DNA of 64,000 bases from Aquilonibacter sp963703325 (GCA_963703325.1 OY969805.1:1-64000); one strand, 5' to 3'. Shown: positions 8,628 through 16,677, counted from the first letter of the stretch. Made by a program: numbers and translations. The notes: generated from the letters alone by a model not told the origin.

Positions 8628-8702
8628 TCCCGGTTGATGAAATCGGTATCATGACTGCCTCTGGAGCAGTTCTTCCTCGTTCGAGTCGAGGACCGGGAGC
8701 CA
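8628..8702 (+). tRNA. tRNA-Gln (anticodon CTG)
   Basis: A full cloverleaf can be folded. The acceptor stem TCCCGGT pairs with ACCGGGA with no mismatches. The D stem is ATGA/TCAT, the anticodon stem ACTGC/GCAGT holds loop CTCTGGA with anticodon CTG (glutamine, CAG codons), and the T stem CCTCG/CGAGG holds loop TTCGAGT. Discriminator G at 8699 is followed by an encoded CCA (8700-8702). The next tRNA begins two bases later. Confidence 0.93.
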
Positions 8703-8703
8703 C

Positions 8704-8776
8704 GGCCCTATCGTCTAGAGGCCTAGGACGCCGCCCTCTCACGGCGGTAACGCGGGTTCGACTCCCGCTGGGGCTA
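8704..8776 (+). tRNA. tRNA-Glu (anticodon CTC)
   Basis: Cloverleaf: acceptor GGCCCTA with TGGGGCT, containing a G1-U72 and an internal wobble pair; anticodon stem CCGCC/GGCGG with loop CTCTCAC and anticodon CTC at 8738-8740 (glutamate, GAG codons); T stem GCGGG/CCCGC with loop TTCGACT. Discriminator A is followed by ATTT, so CCA is not encoded, unlike its neighbour. One base separates the two tRNAs, so they must be processed from one transcript. Confidence 0.95.
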
Positions 8777-8787
8777 ATTTTTTGAAC

Positions 8788-8820
8788 AAACACCGCACGA
8801 TACGTGCGGTGTTTCTCTTT
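8788..8820 (+). terminator. Intrinsic terminator after tRNA pair
   Basis: A perfect 12-bp hairpin (AAACACCGCACG, loop ATA, CGTGCGGTGTTT; arms 8788-8799 and 8803-8814) is followed by CTCTTT. The A-rich 5' side may also let it work for the other strand. Confidence 0.85.
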
Positions 8821-8843
8821 GAGGAATCGAACTATCGAGCGCA

Positions 8844-9728
8844 ATGATCTATCTAGATGAAGAGCGCGTCCGTTCGCTGCTGCGATGGGATGCGCTGATC
8901 GACGCAATGGAAACGGCGCTCGCGGCCTTCTCGAGCGGGCGCGTCCAGCAACCGGTGCGCGGCATTCTGACCGTCGAGGAAAACAAACGCTATCTCGGGG
9001 TGATGCCCGCCGTCACCGACGACGTGATGGGCGCGAAGCTGGTGAGCTTTTATCCCGGCAATGAAGGGACCGCATTCCCCACTCACAATGGCGTGATTCT
9101 TCTTTTCGATACGCGCACGGGCGAGCCGCTCGCAGCCATGGACGGACGCCTGATCACCGAGATGCGCACCGCTGCCGTTTCTGCCGCGGCCACGAAATAT
9201 CTCATGCCGGAAAATAGTCGTATCCTCGCGGTGCTTGGCAGCGGCGTGCAAGCGCACGCGCACGTTGAGGCGCTCGCGCACGTGGCGGAGTTCGCGGAGA
9301 TTCGCGTCTGGAGTCGCACGCCCGAACACGCACGTCGGTTCGCACGCGAGCACGGCGCGATCGCTATGGACGCCGAGCCGGCCGTTCGAGGAGCCGACGT
9401 CGTCGTAGTCGTGACCAGTTCGCAGACGCCCGTGTTGCACGGCGCATGGCTCAAGCCGGGTGCGCACGTCAATGCGGTGGGTGCGAACCGGCCGGCCTGG
9501 CGCGAACTCGACGATGACGCTATGGCTCACACGGTGTTCGTCGACTCCCGCGCCTCCGCCGCGCAAGAATCGGGCGACGTAATCCTGTCAAAGGCGCCCA
9601 TCTACGCCGAGATCGGCGAGCTGTTTGCCGGCAACGTCGCCGCCCCGCCGCGTTCCACCACGACCGTTTTCAAGTCGTTGGGCCTCGCAGTGGAGGACCT
9701 CGCCGCCGCGAAGCTCGTACTTCAATGA
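8844..9728 (+). CDS. Ornithine cyclodeaminase / mu-crystallin family protein
   Basis: NAD(P)-dependent family that includes ornithine cyclodeaminase, alanine dehydrogenase and ketimine reductases. The 294-residue protein has the family's substrate-binding N-terminal half (GVMPAVTDDVMGAKLVSFYPGN) and a Rossmann motif LAVLGSGVQAHAH near residue 130, followed by a WSRTPEHA segment typical of NADP-binding members. The exact substrate cannot be predicted. The downstream SDR gene starts one base after the stop, so the two oxidoreductases are co-transcribed. Confidence 0.9.
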   Translation: MIYLDEERVRSLLRWDALIDAMETALAAFSSGRVQQPVRGILTVEENKRYLGVMPAVTDDVMGAKLVSFYPGNEGTAFPTHNGVILLFDTRTGEPLAAMDGRLITEMRTAAVSAAATKYLMPENSRILAVLGSGVQAHAHVEALAHVAEFAEIRVWSRTPEHARRFAREHGAIAMDAEPAVRGADVVVVVTSSQTPVLHGAWLKPGAHVNAVGANRPAWRELDDDAMAHTVFVDSRASAAQESGDVILSKAPIYAEIGELFAGNVAAPPRSTTTVFKSLGLAVEDLAAAKLVLQ

Positions 9729-9729
9729 G

Positions 9730-10515
9730 ATGAAGCTCGTAAATAAAGTCGTTTGGATTACCGGCGCGTCGAGCGGCATCGGTGAGGCGCTGGCCCACCG
9801 CATCGCCCGTGAGCGCGCGCTGCTTGCGCTGTCGGCACGTCGCCGGAACGAACTCGAGCGAGTCAAAGCGGCGCTGCCGCGCGGAACGCGCGCGATCCTC
9901 ATCCCCAGCGACGTCACGGACTTCGAGTCGATTCCCACATGGGTCGCGCAGATCGAATCCGAGTTGGGTCCGATCGATGTACTCGTCAACAATGCGGGCA
10001 TCTCGCAACGTTCGCTTGCACGCGACACGACCATGGAGACCTATCGGCGCATTATGGAAGTCGACTTCTTCGCGCCGGTCGCGCTCACGCAAGCGGTCGT
10101 ACCTGCGATGGTCAAGCGCGGCAGCGGACAGATCGTCGTCACCTCCAGCGTCGCCGGCAAATACGGCACGCCGTTGCGCACCGGATATTCCGCGGCGAAG
10201 CACGCGTTACACGGCTACTACGATTCGCTGCGCGCAGAAGTCAGCAAAGACGGGGTCGTCGTGACCGTGCTCGTCGTCGGCGCGGTTCACACCGACGTCT
10301 CGGTCAACGCCATCACCGGCGACGGCTCGACCTACGGCATCATGGACGATCTGCAGGCCGCCGGTATCGAGCCCGAACGCGCCGCAGATCTGCTCGTCGC
10401 CGGCATCATTGCCGATGAACCGGAAGTCCTCGTCGCCGAGGGCCTCAGCCGAAACGCCTACGACCTCTCGCGCCAGGACCCGAAAGCGCTCTACGAAACA
10501 ATGCGCATGCGATGA
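9730..10515 (+). CDS. Short-chain dehydrogenase/reductase
   Basis: A classical SDR of 261 residues with TGASSGIG (near 12-19), NNAG, a catalytic Ser in VTSSVAG and YSAAK as the Tyr-Lys pair. The ATG at 9730 lies one base after the stop of the cyclodeaminase-family gene and starts just before the first beta strand, as expected. The longer open frame upstream is a shadow of that gene. Substrate is not predictable; proteins of this subgroup are often called SDR family 7B-like. Confidence 0.9.
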   Translation: MKLVNKVVWITGASSGIGEALAHRIARERALLALSARRRNELERVKAALPRGTRAILIPSDVTDFESIPTWVAQIESELGPIDVLVNNAGISQRSLARDTTMETYRRIMEVDFFAPVALTQAVVPAMVKRGSGQIVVTSSVAGKYGTPLRTGYSAAKHALHGYYDSLRAEVSKDGVVVTVLVVGAVHTDVSVNAITGDGSTYGIMDDLQAAGIEPERAADLLVAGIIADEPEVLVAEGLSRNAYDLSRQDPKALYETMRMR

Positions 10516-10767
10516 TTAGAAGCGCTCGATCTTTCGGATGCGCTGGGCGACTTCGATCATCTTTATGATGGTGTCGCGCAGCTCGGCGCTTACCGAGTGC
10601 GACTCGTCTTCGTAGACCGCTTCCGCGTCCATCGGCTCCGTTGCCACCGCGTACTCCTCGCGTGAGCCCAACCGGAAATCGATCGTGTCTTTGTCGGCGA
10701 CGAGAACATTGTAGACATCGCAAAGCTCGGCGAGCTGGTGTCGCAATCGGCGCGACTCATCGTTCAT
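10516..10767 (-). CDS. Small acidic hypothetical protein
   Basis: An 83-residue acidic protein with no motif I recognise. The N-terminal third (RLRHQLAELCDVYNVLVADK) and C-terminal third (LRDTIIKMIEVAQRIRKIE) look helical; the middle is rich in Asp and Glu. GAGGGAG lies 6 bases before the ATG, which supports it as a real gene. It converges with the SDR gene with no gap between the stop codons. Confidence 0.6.
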   Translation of the reverse strand: MNDESRRLRHQLAELCDVYNVLVADKDTIDFRLGSREEYAVATEPMDAEAVYEDESHSVSAELRDTIIKMIEVAQRIRKIERF

Positions 10768-10918
10768 AGGGCACTCCCTCGAGAAGCAGGTTCGCTATAC
10801 GCGGTTGGTTCCCATCGAGCCCTACGTCGCGCCAAGCGACGCAAGCGCCCGGCGAGCGGTAATATCCCCTCGTTCCAGGATACCGGACGCAGGCCGCACG
10901 CTCTACGCTTAGTCGGTA

Positions 10919-11893
10919 ATGGTCGACTCCAAGAAAGCAACCTCGAGATTCGATTGGCGCGTCGGGGCGGCGCTGCTCGCGCTTCACGTCGGGGCGCTTC
11001 TTGCGTTGCTGCCCATGTTCTTTGCGCCGTCGTCGGTAATCGTCATGTTCGTGCTCCTCTACTTGACGAGCGGCGTCGGCATCTCACTTGGGTTTCATCG
11101 TCTCCTCACGCATCGCAGTTTGCGCCTCGCCAAGCCGCTCGAGTATGCCGTCGCGCTGCTCGGCACGCTGGCGTTGCAGGGAGGACCGATCAGTTGGGTC
11201 GGCACGCACCGCGTTCACCACGCGCACTCCGATCAAGAAGGCGGTCCGCATAAGGCCAACCTCGGTTTCTTCTGGTCGCACTTCGAATGGCTGCTCTATT
11301 CGAAAGCGCACTGCCAAGAGCACGGCGACGAATACCGCCGCGCCGTCACCGATTTGACCGCCGATCCGTACTACGTTTTTCTCGAACATAACCAACTGCA
11401 GTTGCAAGCAGTGCTGGCGGTGATCTTGTTCGCGCTCGGCGGCTGGTCGTGGATCATTTGGGGAATCTTCGTGCGCTCGGTCGTCGTCTATCACGTGACG
11501 TGGCTGATCAACAGTGCGAGCCACACCACCGGCTATCGCACGTATCGTACCACCGATCGCTCGACCAACTGTTGGTGGCTCGCGCTGCTCGGTTGGGGCG
11601 AGGGTTGGCATAACAACCACCACGCCTTCCCCTTTTCCGCGCGTAAGGCGCGCGCACAGAAAGAATCGTCATGTCCTCACGCATATTGTATCTGCCCTTC
11701 GCGGTGCTGCTTTTCGCGTTGCTTGCATCGAGCGTCAAGATTCTGCGCGAGTACGAACGTGCCGTCGTCTTTCGCTTGGGGCGTTTTGAAGCCGTCCGGG
11801 GCCCTGGCCTCATCCTCATCGTGCCGTTCGTGCAGCAGATCGTGCGCGTCGACTTGCGCACCGTCGTCATGGAGGTGCCAAGCCAGGACGTGA
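10919..11893 (+). CDS. Acyl-CoA/acyl-lipid desaturase, C-terminally disrupted
   Basis: Membrane di-iron fatty-acid desaturase of the delta-9 type. Residues 1-242 look intact: transmembrane segments near 16-35 and 41-58, and three His boxes H60-x4-H65, H97-x2-H100-H101 and H231-x2-H234-H235. Right after FPFSAR (236-242) family similarity stops. Residues 251-324 are the out-of-frame reading of the following stomatin-like gene and are Cys/Ser/Arg-rich. Normal relatives continue about 50 residues with a Trp-rich tail, so a deletion seems to have joined this gene to the next one. Activity is uncertain. Confidence 0.75.
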   Translation: MVDSKKATSRFDWRVGAALLALHVGALLALLPMFFAPSSVIVMFVLLYLTSGVGISLGFHRLLTHRSLRLAKPLEYAVALLGTLALQGGPISWVGTHRVHHAHSDQEGGPHKANLGFFWSHFEWLLYSKAHCQEHGDEYRRAVTDLTADPYYVFLEHNQLQLQAVLAVILFALGGWSWIIWGIFVRSVVVYHVTWLINSASHTTGYRTYRTTDRSTNCWWLALLGWGEGWHNNHHAFPFSARKARAQKESSCPHAYCICPSRCCFSRCLHRASRFCASTNVPSSFAWGVLKPSGALASSSSCRSCSRSCASTCAPSSWRCQART

Positions 11894-12477
11894 TCTCGCG
11901 CGACAACGTATCGCTGAAGGTCGATGCGATCGTGTACTTCCGCGTGGTGGACGCCGAAAAGGCGATCATTCAGATCGAAAACTTCTTCGGTGCGACCAAC
12001 ATGCTCGCGCAGACGACGTTGCGCTCCGTGCTCGGCGAGCACGAACTCGACGAGATGCTTGCCAAGCGTGAAGAGCTTAATGCCGACGTTCAAAGTACGC
12101 TCGACGTCCAAACGGAATCCTGGGGCATCAAAGTGATCGGCGTCGATATCCGTGAAGTCACGCTCACGGAAAATATGATCCGCTCGATCGCGAAGCAAGC
12201 CGAAGCCGAACGCGACCGCCGCGCGAAAATCATTCACGCCGACGCTGAGTTTCAGGCGGCGCAGACGCTCCTGGATGCTGCGCAAATCCTTTCCAAAGAC
12301 CCGTCGGCGATGCAGTTACGCTACTTGCAAACGCTCACCGAGGTCGGCGGCGAAAGCAATTCGACCATCATCTTCCCGATGCCGATCGACCTGATCAAGC
12401 CGTTCTTGGAGATCATGGAAAGCCACGCGACGCAGGACGCAGTACTCACGACAAACGGCGCCAAGATCGCGGGCTAG
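11671..12477 (+). CDS. Slipin/stomatin-like SPFH protein
   Basis: Membrane-anchored scaffold protein of the stomatin/slipin family, thought to organise membrane microdomains. It has one N-terminal transmembrane segment (residues 6-22), the SPFH domain beginning EYERAVVFRLGRF, the VDLRTVV..VPSQDVISRDNV segment, and a C-terminal coiled-coil region rich in Ala, Glu and Arg (AKQAEAERDRRAK). Its 268 residues match typical slipins. The start lies inside the tail of the disrupted desaturase frame; AGAAAGA lies 6-7 bases before the ATG. No NfeD partner is seen next to it. Confidence 0.93.
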   Translation: MSSRILYLPFAVLLFALLASSVKILREYERAVVFRLGRFEAVRGPGLILIVPFVQQIVRVDLRTVVMEVPSQDVISRDNVSLKVDAIVYFRVVDAEKAIIQIENFFGATNMLAQTTLRSVLGEHELDEMLAKREELNADVQSTLDVQTESWGIKVIGVDIREVTLTENMIRSIAKQAEAERDRRAKIIHADAEFQAAQTLLDAAQILSKDPSAMQLRYLQTLTEVGGESNSTIIFPMPIDLIKPFLEIMESHATQDAVLTTNGAKIAG

Positions 12478-12499
12478 GTCCAAGCTGCCGTACTCGACG

Positions 12500-13066
12500 C
12501 TAGAGATATCTCGGAACCCGCTGCGCATAGGCCTGATACTCCGCGCCGTAATGCCGGCGAAGAAAATCTTCCTCACGCATTACCTGGCGATGAAACAAGG
12601 CAAACCCCGCGAGGGGATAGATCAGCAGAATCCAGTTCGGGAGTATGAGAAATTCACCCATGAGCACACTCCCAAAGGCCACATACATCGGATTGCGCGT
12701 GAGCGCGAAGATCCCTGACGTGACAAGCCGGTCGGGATGCTCGGTATCGATGCCCACGCGGAAGCTCGTGCCGAACGAGACGAGGCTGAGCACGATCACG
12801 AGCAGTCCCGCCGCGCACAGGACGTCGCCGATCCACGCTAACCACGGCACGTTCCAAAGCTGCCCGCGGATGACCGTTGGCCACCCAAAGGCGTTGGCGA
12901 AAATCAGATAAAAGTAAAACAATGCAAACGGCGGAATCAGAAAATCCGTTTTATCGATGTCGCCAAATTTCATGGCCTCAATACCGCGTGCCCGCAGCAG
13001 AAACAAGCGCGTCAACACCGTGCCGAAGACGAGCAGAACCGCCAGCGCGCCGAGATATTGTGGCAT
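12500..13066 (-). CDS. Isoprenylcysteine/phospholipid methyltransferase-like membrane protein
   Basis: A 188-residue integral membrane methyltransferase-family protein. Several hydrophobic segments precede the conserved C-terminal block HPDRLVTSGIFALTRNPMYVAF and the terminal EEDFLRRHYGAEYQAYAQRV, the SAM-binding signature of ICMT/PEMT-like enzymes. Substrate in bacteria is usually unknown (lipids or small hydrophobic compounds). It is the last gene of a minus-strand run with a CYTH protein and the split ChrA genes. Confidence 0.85.
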   Translation of the reverse strand: MPQYLGALAVLLVFGTVLTRLFLLRARGIEAMKFGDIDKTDFLIPPFALFYFYLIFANAFGWPTVIRGQLWNVPWLAWIGDVLCAAGLLVIVLSLVSFGTSFRVGIDTEHPDRLVTSGIFALTRNPMYVAFGSVLMGEFLILPNWILLIYPLAGFALFHRQVMREEDFLRRHYGAEYQAYAQRVPRYL

Positions 13067-13093
13067 GCTAACAGCCTTCGCTGGGCGAACTCG

Positions 13094-13918
13094 TTACACT
13101 TCGTCGATGCCGTAAATCAGCGCGGTCTTCGTCGATCCGGCGAAGAGGTGATCGGCGAGCGGCTTCTGGAGCGCCTTGAAAAACTCGTCCGCGACCTTGT
13201 GCGCCTTCTTCTGCTTGCCGCCGTCGCCTTGCATGTGATACGACCAGCCGAATTCCGCGACGAGAACGTCGAACCTGTCCTTGTCCGGTCGCGTCCAAAG
13301 CGCGAGGTCGGCGTGCGCCGACGTATTCTTTCCGAAGTTGTACACGCCGAGGCGCGCGCCGATCTCGATAACGCGCGCGCCGTTGACGGCGGAGACCGTC
13401 TTGGTCGTGTCGAGATTCAGTGCCTTAAGCCCGGGGAAGAGGTCGACGATCTCCGACATTGGCCGCTCGAACTTTGCCACTGGATAGTAGCCGATTAAGT
13501 TATTCGAAAAAATGCTCTTGATCGTTCCCAACGTATCGCCGCGTATAATCTCTTCCTTGAACTTCTTCTTGATCGTGATCTCTTTCATCGAGGTGTTGAT
13601 GTTGAAGTCCGCGGCTTCATCGAAGGCCGGCGAACGCCGCTTGAATGTCACTTCGTACGTTTCGTCGGGAAAGCCACTCGACTCGTCGCGACGAAGCCGC
13701 AGGATGACGCGGTTGTTCCGAAAGACGTTTTCGGGCGTATCGAAAAATTGTACTTGGCGCATTTCGGAGTCAACGCGATCGAACGGCTCGTAGACGACGC
13801 CAGCTTCTTTTGAAAGCTTGGTCAGTCGATCGTTGAACTGGAGCACGGATTGTTTGGTCGGAAACAGCTCCGGCTTGAGCAGCAGCTTGAATTCGCGGGC
13901 AGTAATTGCGGTCGCCAT
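13094..13918 (-). CDS. CYTH-like (triphosphate tunnel) domain protein
   Basis: A 274-residue cytoplasmic protein. The N-terminus carries REFKLLLKP, like the acidic/basic first strand of CYTH enzymes, followed by charged strands RVILRLRRDES and YEVTFKRRSP that would line a triphosphate tunnel, and an E-rich strand ITIKKKFKEEI. Family members hydrolyse triphosphates or cyclise ATP. The match is partial, so this is a tentative fold call. The start at 13918 is chosen for AGAGGAG 5 bases upstream. It follows the ChrA-like genes by 10 bases. Confidence 0.55.
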   Translation of the reverse strand: MATAITAREFKLLLKPELFPTKQSVLQFNDRLTKLSKEAGVVYEPFDRVDSEMRQVQFFDTPENVFRNNRVILRLRRDESSGFPDETYEVTFKRRSPAFDEAADFNINTSMKEITIKKKFKEEIIRGDTLGTIKSIFSNNLIGYYPVAKFERPMSEIVDLFPGLKALNLDTTKTVSAVNGARVIEIGARLGVYNFGKNTSAHADLALWTRPDKDRFDVLVAEFGWSYHMQGDGGKQKKAHKVADEFFKALQKPLADHLFAGSTKTALIYGIDEV

Positions 13919-13928
13919 GGCAGCTCCT

Positions 13929-14450
13929 CTATCGCAGCGCGATAACTCCGACAACCGCTCCACCGAGAATCAGCAGTGCCGGATTGATTTTGGTACGCAT
14001 CGTTGCGGCGAACACGATGAGTCCGATCGCCAAGGTCACCCACCCGGTGATCGAGCCCCGTCCGAAGCTGACCAGACCCGCGACAGCCAAACCGATGGCG
14101 ACCGGGGCGAGGCCCTTTTGAATCGCCGCTCGCCAAGGCCAATTCGCGAGCTTCGTCCACACGCGCCCGACCGCGAACGTCAACAATCCGGTGGGGACGA
14201 AGAACGCCAGCGCGGCGACCGCGGCGCCCGCGATGCCGGCGATGCGTTCACCCATCGCGGCGACCATCATCATGTTCGGTCCCGGCGCCATCTGCCCGAC
14301 GCTATAGATGTGAATGACTTGCGCGTCGGTCAGCCACTGGTGCACGCCGACGACCAGCGATTTCATCTCGGGATACGCCGCCATCCCGCCGCCGATCGTC
14401 AGCAGCGACAGGTACGCAAAGACGCGCGCTATTGCAGGAATCTGATCCAT
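13929..14450 (-). CDS. chrA: Chromate transporter, second half-size subunit
   Basis: A half-size ChrA-family membrane protein of 173 residues with the family's GGGMAAYPE loop near residue 20, QMAPGPN near 52-58, and about six hydrophobic segments. Together with the overlapping gene upstream it forms a two-protein version of the usual single long ChrA. The family exports chromate, though many members have no proven substrate. The start overlaps the end of the partner gene by 22 bases. Confidence 0.85.
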   Translation of the reverse strand: MDQIPAIARVFAYLSLLTIGGGMAAYPEMKSLVVGVHQWLTDAQVIHIYSVGQMAPGPNMMMVAAMGERIAGIAGAAVAALAFFVPTGLLTFAVGRVWTKLANWPWRAAIQKGLAPVAIGLAVAGLVSFGRGSITGWVTLAIGLIVFAATMRTKINPALLILGGAVVGVIALR

Positions 14451-15046
14451 TCGGCATCTTTCTCGGGCGGATGCTCCTTCGCTGGACGATGCGCGAAAAT
14501 GGAGAGCGCACCAACGATTAGGAGCACATAAAGGACGGAAAGCTTGACTTGATTTACCAAAAGGACCGCAGCAAGAATAAAAAACGCGTCGTAAAATCCC
14601 TTGACCGACTTCTTGCCGATCTGATACCAGGTCGCCGCAATCAGCCCGACGGCAGCAGCGGCGACGCCGCGCAGGGCCGCCGTCACCAGCGGGCGATCGC
14701 CGGCGCCGGGCAGACCGTAAAGTATCCCGGCAGCCGTCATAAAGACAAAGCCCGGCAAACACATCCCTACCATCGCCGCGATCGACCCGAGCACGCCACC
14801 GACGCGATCGCCGGCGAGAATCGACATGTTCGTGGCGTTGAGGCCGGGCAGCGTGTTGCTGAGCGACATCAGCTCGAGAAAGTGACTGTCATCGAGCCAT
14901 TTCTTCTTCGTCACCAGCGCGTTGCGCAGATAGGCGACCACGCCGCCGCCAAAACTCGTCGCACCGATAATGAGGAAGGTGACGAAAATGTCCAGGACCG
15001 ATGCCTTTGGGCCGGCGGGGGCGGGCGCAACCGGAGCAGCTTTCAC
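14429..15046 (-). CDS. chrA: Chromate transporter, first half-size subunit
   Basis: A 205-residue ChrA-family half with GATSFGGGVVAYLRNAL near residues 28-43 and LPGLNATNMSILAG near 66-79, matching the canonical PGPNATN loop, plus hydrophobic segments throughout. The Pro/Ala-rich first 12 residues are likely a cytoplasmic tail. The start lies at the very end of the LolA-like gene (4-base overlap), so all these genes may be co-transcribed. Confidence 0.87.
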   Translation of the reverse strand: MKAAPVAPAPAGPKASVLDIFVTFLIIGATSFGGGVVAYLRNALVTKKKWLDDSHFLELMSLSNTLPGLNATNMSILAGDRVGGVLGSIAAMVGMCLPGFVFMTAAGILYGLPGAGDRPLVTAALRGVAAAAVGLIAATWYQIGKKSVKGFYDAFFILAAVLLVNQVKLSVLYVLLIVGALSIFAHRPAKEHPPEKDAEWIRFLQ

Positions 15047-15684
15047 GGCGCGGCGCTTGTGAAGACGGAGGGCGACACCGCGGCATTCGGCACGTACGCC
15101 GAAAACGTGATCGTGCCGTCGACGCTATAGCCGGGAAAACGCGCCGCGATGTTCGCCTTCTCGGGAAGGCGAAACGCGCCCACCGTCTCGTAGCCTTGGT
15201 CGAAGCTCAACGTGCCGCCGTTGGTGTACAGCCATTGTGCATGATCCACCAGCGCGCTCCGATCGTTGACGAACAGCGTAAGGCTCTTCACGCGGCTGTC
15301 GGCTTTTTTGGGGACGAGCGAATAACTCGAGTCCGATCCGTCATCGTGGAGCAGCGCGATCGTATAGGCCGTCGTCGCCTCGTCATACGTCGGCGTCGAC
15401 GAGATGAGGTCTTTGAACTTACCGAGCGATCCGGAAACGCCTTGAAATGCAATCTTGCGTTTGGGCTTGAGATAATACACGGTTCCGTCAAAGCTCTTAT
15501 GAACCGGAAGGACGACGTGCAGCGTCGCATCGAGATGCGCCGATGCGGTGTACGACGTGAGGCCCGGGTTCGGATCGGTCGCGCGGCGCAAGAGGTCGAG
15601 TGATGCCGGCTGCGCAGCCGTAGGGAGTGCCGGCGCGACGACCGCAGCTAAGACCAACGGCGCTACGACAGCCAACACACGCAT
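15043..15684 (-). CDS. Secreted LolA-like outer-membrane lipoprotein-sorting protein
   Basis: A 213-residue exported protein. Residues 1-25 are a signal peptide (MRVLAVVAPLVLAAVVAPALPTAA region, Ala-x-Ala-like cleavage). The rest resembles LolA/LppX-type single-domain beta proteins: TSYTASAHLDATL, then FDGTVYYLKPKRKIAF, and a later strand pair DSRVKSLTLFVND. Such proteins carry lipid or lipoprotein in the periplasm. The start at 15684 is supported by a TATATC box 7 bases upstream (leaderless); the longer frame upstream overlaps the divergent lipoprotein gene. Confidence 0.65.
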   Translation of the reverse strand: MRVLAVVAPLVLAAVVAPALPTAAQPASLDLLRRATDPNPGLTSYTASAHLDATLHVVLPVHKSFDGTVYYLKPKRKIAFQGVSGSLGKFKDLISSTPTYDEATTAYTIALLHDDGSDSSYSLVPKKADSRVKSLTLFVNDRSALVDHAQWLYTNGGTLSFDQGYETVGAFRLPEKANIAARFPGYSVDGTITFSAYVPNAAVSPSVFTSAAP

Positions 15685-15691
15685 CCGTACC

Positions 15692-15697
15692 GATATA
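15692..15697 (-). promoter_or_regulatory. -10 box of leaderless promoter, LolA-like gene
   Basis: TATATC on the minus strand lies 7 bases before the ATG at 15684. No ribosome binding site is visible between them, so the mRNA should start at or beside the start codon. Confidence 0.5.
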
Positions 15698-15763
15698 CCG
15701 CATGAGGCTCGCTTGCGCCCTCTACTGTCCAGGACGGCGCTCAACCTGGGCTCGAAACACGTC

Positions 15764-15769
15764 GATACT
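15764..15769 (+). promoter_or_regulatory. -10 box of leaderless promoter, CAP lipoprotein gene
   Basis: GATACT lies 7 bases before the GTG at 15777. The spacing matches the other leaderless promoters here, and there is no ribosome binding site. Confidence 0.45.
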
Positions 15770-15776
15770 TGTTGTT

Positions 15777-16667
15777 GTGAGGCGCAGGTTTCGCTCAGCT
15801 TTTGTCGCGCTGGTTTTTGCTCATATCCTCGCTGCGTGCGGCGGTGGAAGCGGCGGCGTGACGCCAAGCATCGGCGTGACCGGTACGCTCACGGAACTCG
15901 TCTCGGGCGCTGCAATCGCGGGCGCCACGGTAACCGTCGGGCAGCAGCCGCCCGACGTTTTGTGCGCCGGTTGGGCGCAGTGCGGCGCACCGCTCGTACC
16001 GGCGGTGAGCACGACGACGGCATCCAACGGTACGTTCACCCTTCCGGCGTTGCTTGACGGCCAGTACTTCTTGACGATTGCCGTCGACGCGAAACCAAGC
16101 ACATTGCAAACGTATGCGATCCTGCATCGCAACGTGACCGCAGTCGACGGCACGCTCGTGCTCGGGACGATTCGTCTGGCCAAGCTCTCCTCGGACGAAT
16201 CCGAATGGCTGCGCGATCTCAACGATCGGCGCGCCGCCGTGTCGTTCCCGGCCACGGGCGCGGTCGTCATCGACGAATATGCCGAAGAGCAGGCGCGCCG
16301 ATGGGCCAGCGATGTCGACGCAGGCAAGACGACGTATACCGATGCCGGATTTGCGCCGTATCAGGAGGCCTACGCAAACGATTCCGGCGCAATCGGCATC
16401 CCCGCCGGCGCGCTCGACGGCAATACGACGTGGCAGCACGCCGAAGGCGCATGGTTTGCGGAGAAAGCCAATTGCCCCGGTGGCAACTGGACCACGTGCG
16501 TGTTTGCGGAGAACACGGGTCACTACGTCAATTTGAGCGAGAGCGACGACGTCTGGGCTGGCCTCGGCGAAGGGGCTGCTACGGCGCCGCCCTCATCCGG
16601 TATCGGCGGCTACTATCCCTACGACGTGATGGTCATCCTGTACGGCGAAGCAGCACGAAATCAATAG
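15777..16667 (+). CDS. CAP/SCP-domain lipoprotein
   Basis: A 296-residue exported lipoprotein. The GTG start gives a short basic head, a hydrophobic core and a lipobox LAAC with the lipidated Cys21, then a Gly-rich linker. Residues 30-135 look like a carboxypeptidase-regulatory-type beta domain (TLTELVSGAAIAGATVTV). The rest resembles a CAP/PR-1 domain: LNDRRAAV, HAEGAWFAEKANC and TGHYVNLSESDDVWAGLGEG, the last matching the family's GHY-T-V-W motif. CAP proteins act outside the cell; activity varies. Divergent from the LolA-like gene. Confidence 0.75.
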   Translation: MRRRFRSAFVALVFAHILAACGGGSGGVTPSIGVTGTLTELVSGAAIAGATVTVGQQPPDVLCAGWAQCGAPLVPAVSTTTASNGTFTLPALLDGQYFLTIAVDAKPSTLQTYAILHRNVTAVDGTLVLGTIRLAKLSSDESEWLRDLNDRRAAVSFPATGAVVIDEYAEEQARRWASDVDAGKTTYTDAGFAPYQEAYANDSGAIGIPAGALDGNTTWQHAEGAWFAEKANCPGGNWTTCVFAENTGHYVNLSESDDVWAGLGEGAATAPPSSGIGGYYPYDVMVILYGEAARNQ

Positions 16668-16677
16668 CCGAGGGACT

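Noticed and set aside
8482..8907. 141-residue open frame over the tRNA genes on the minus strand
   Set aside because: It covers two well-folded tRNAs and a terminator, so it cannot be a conserved protein gene.
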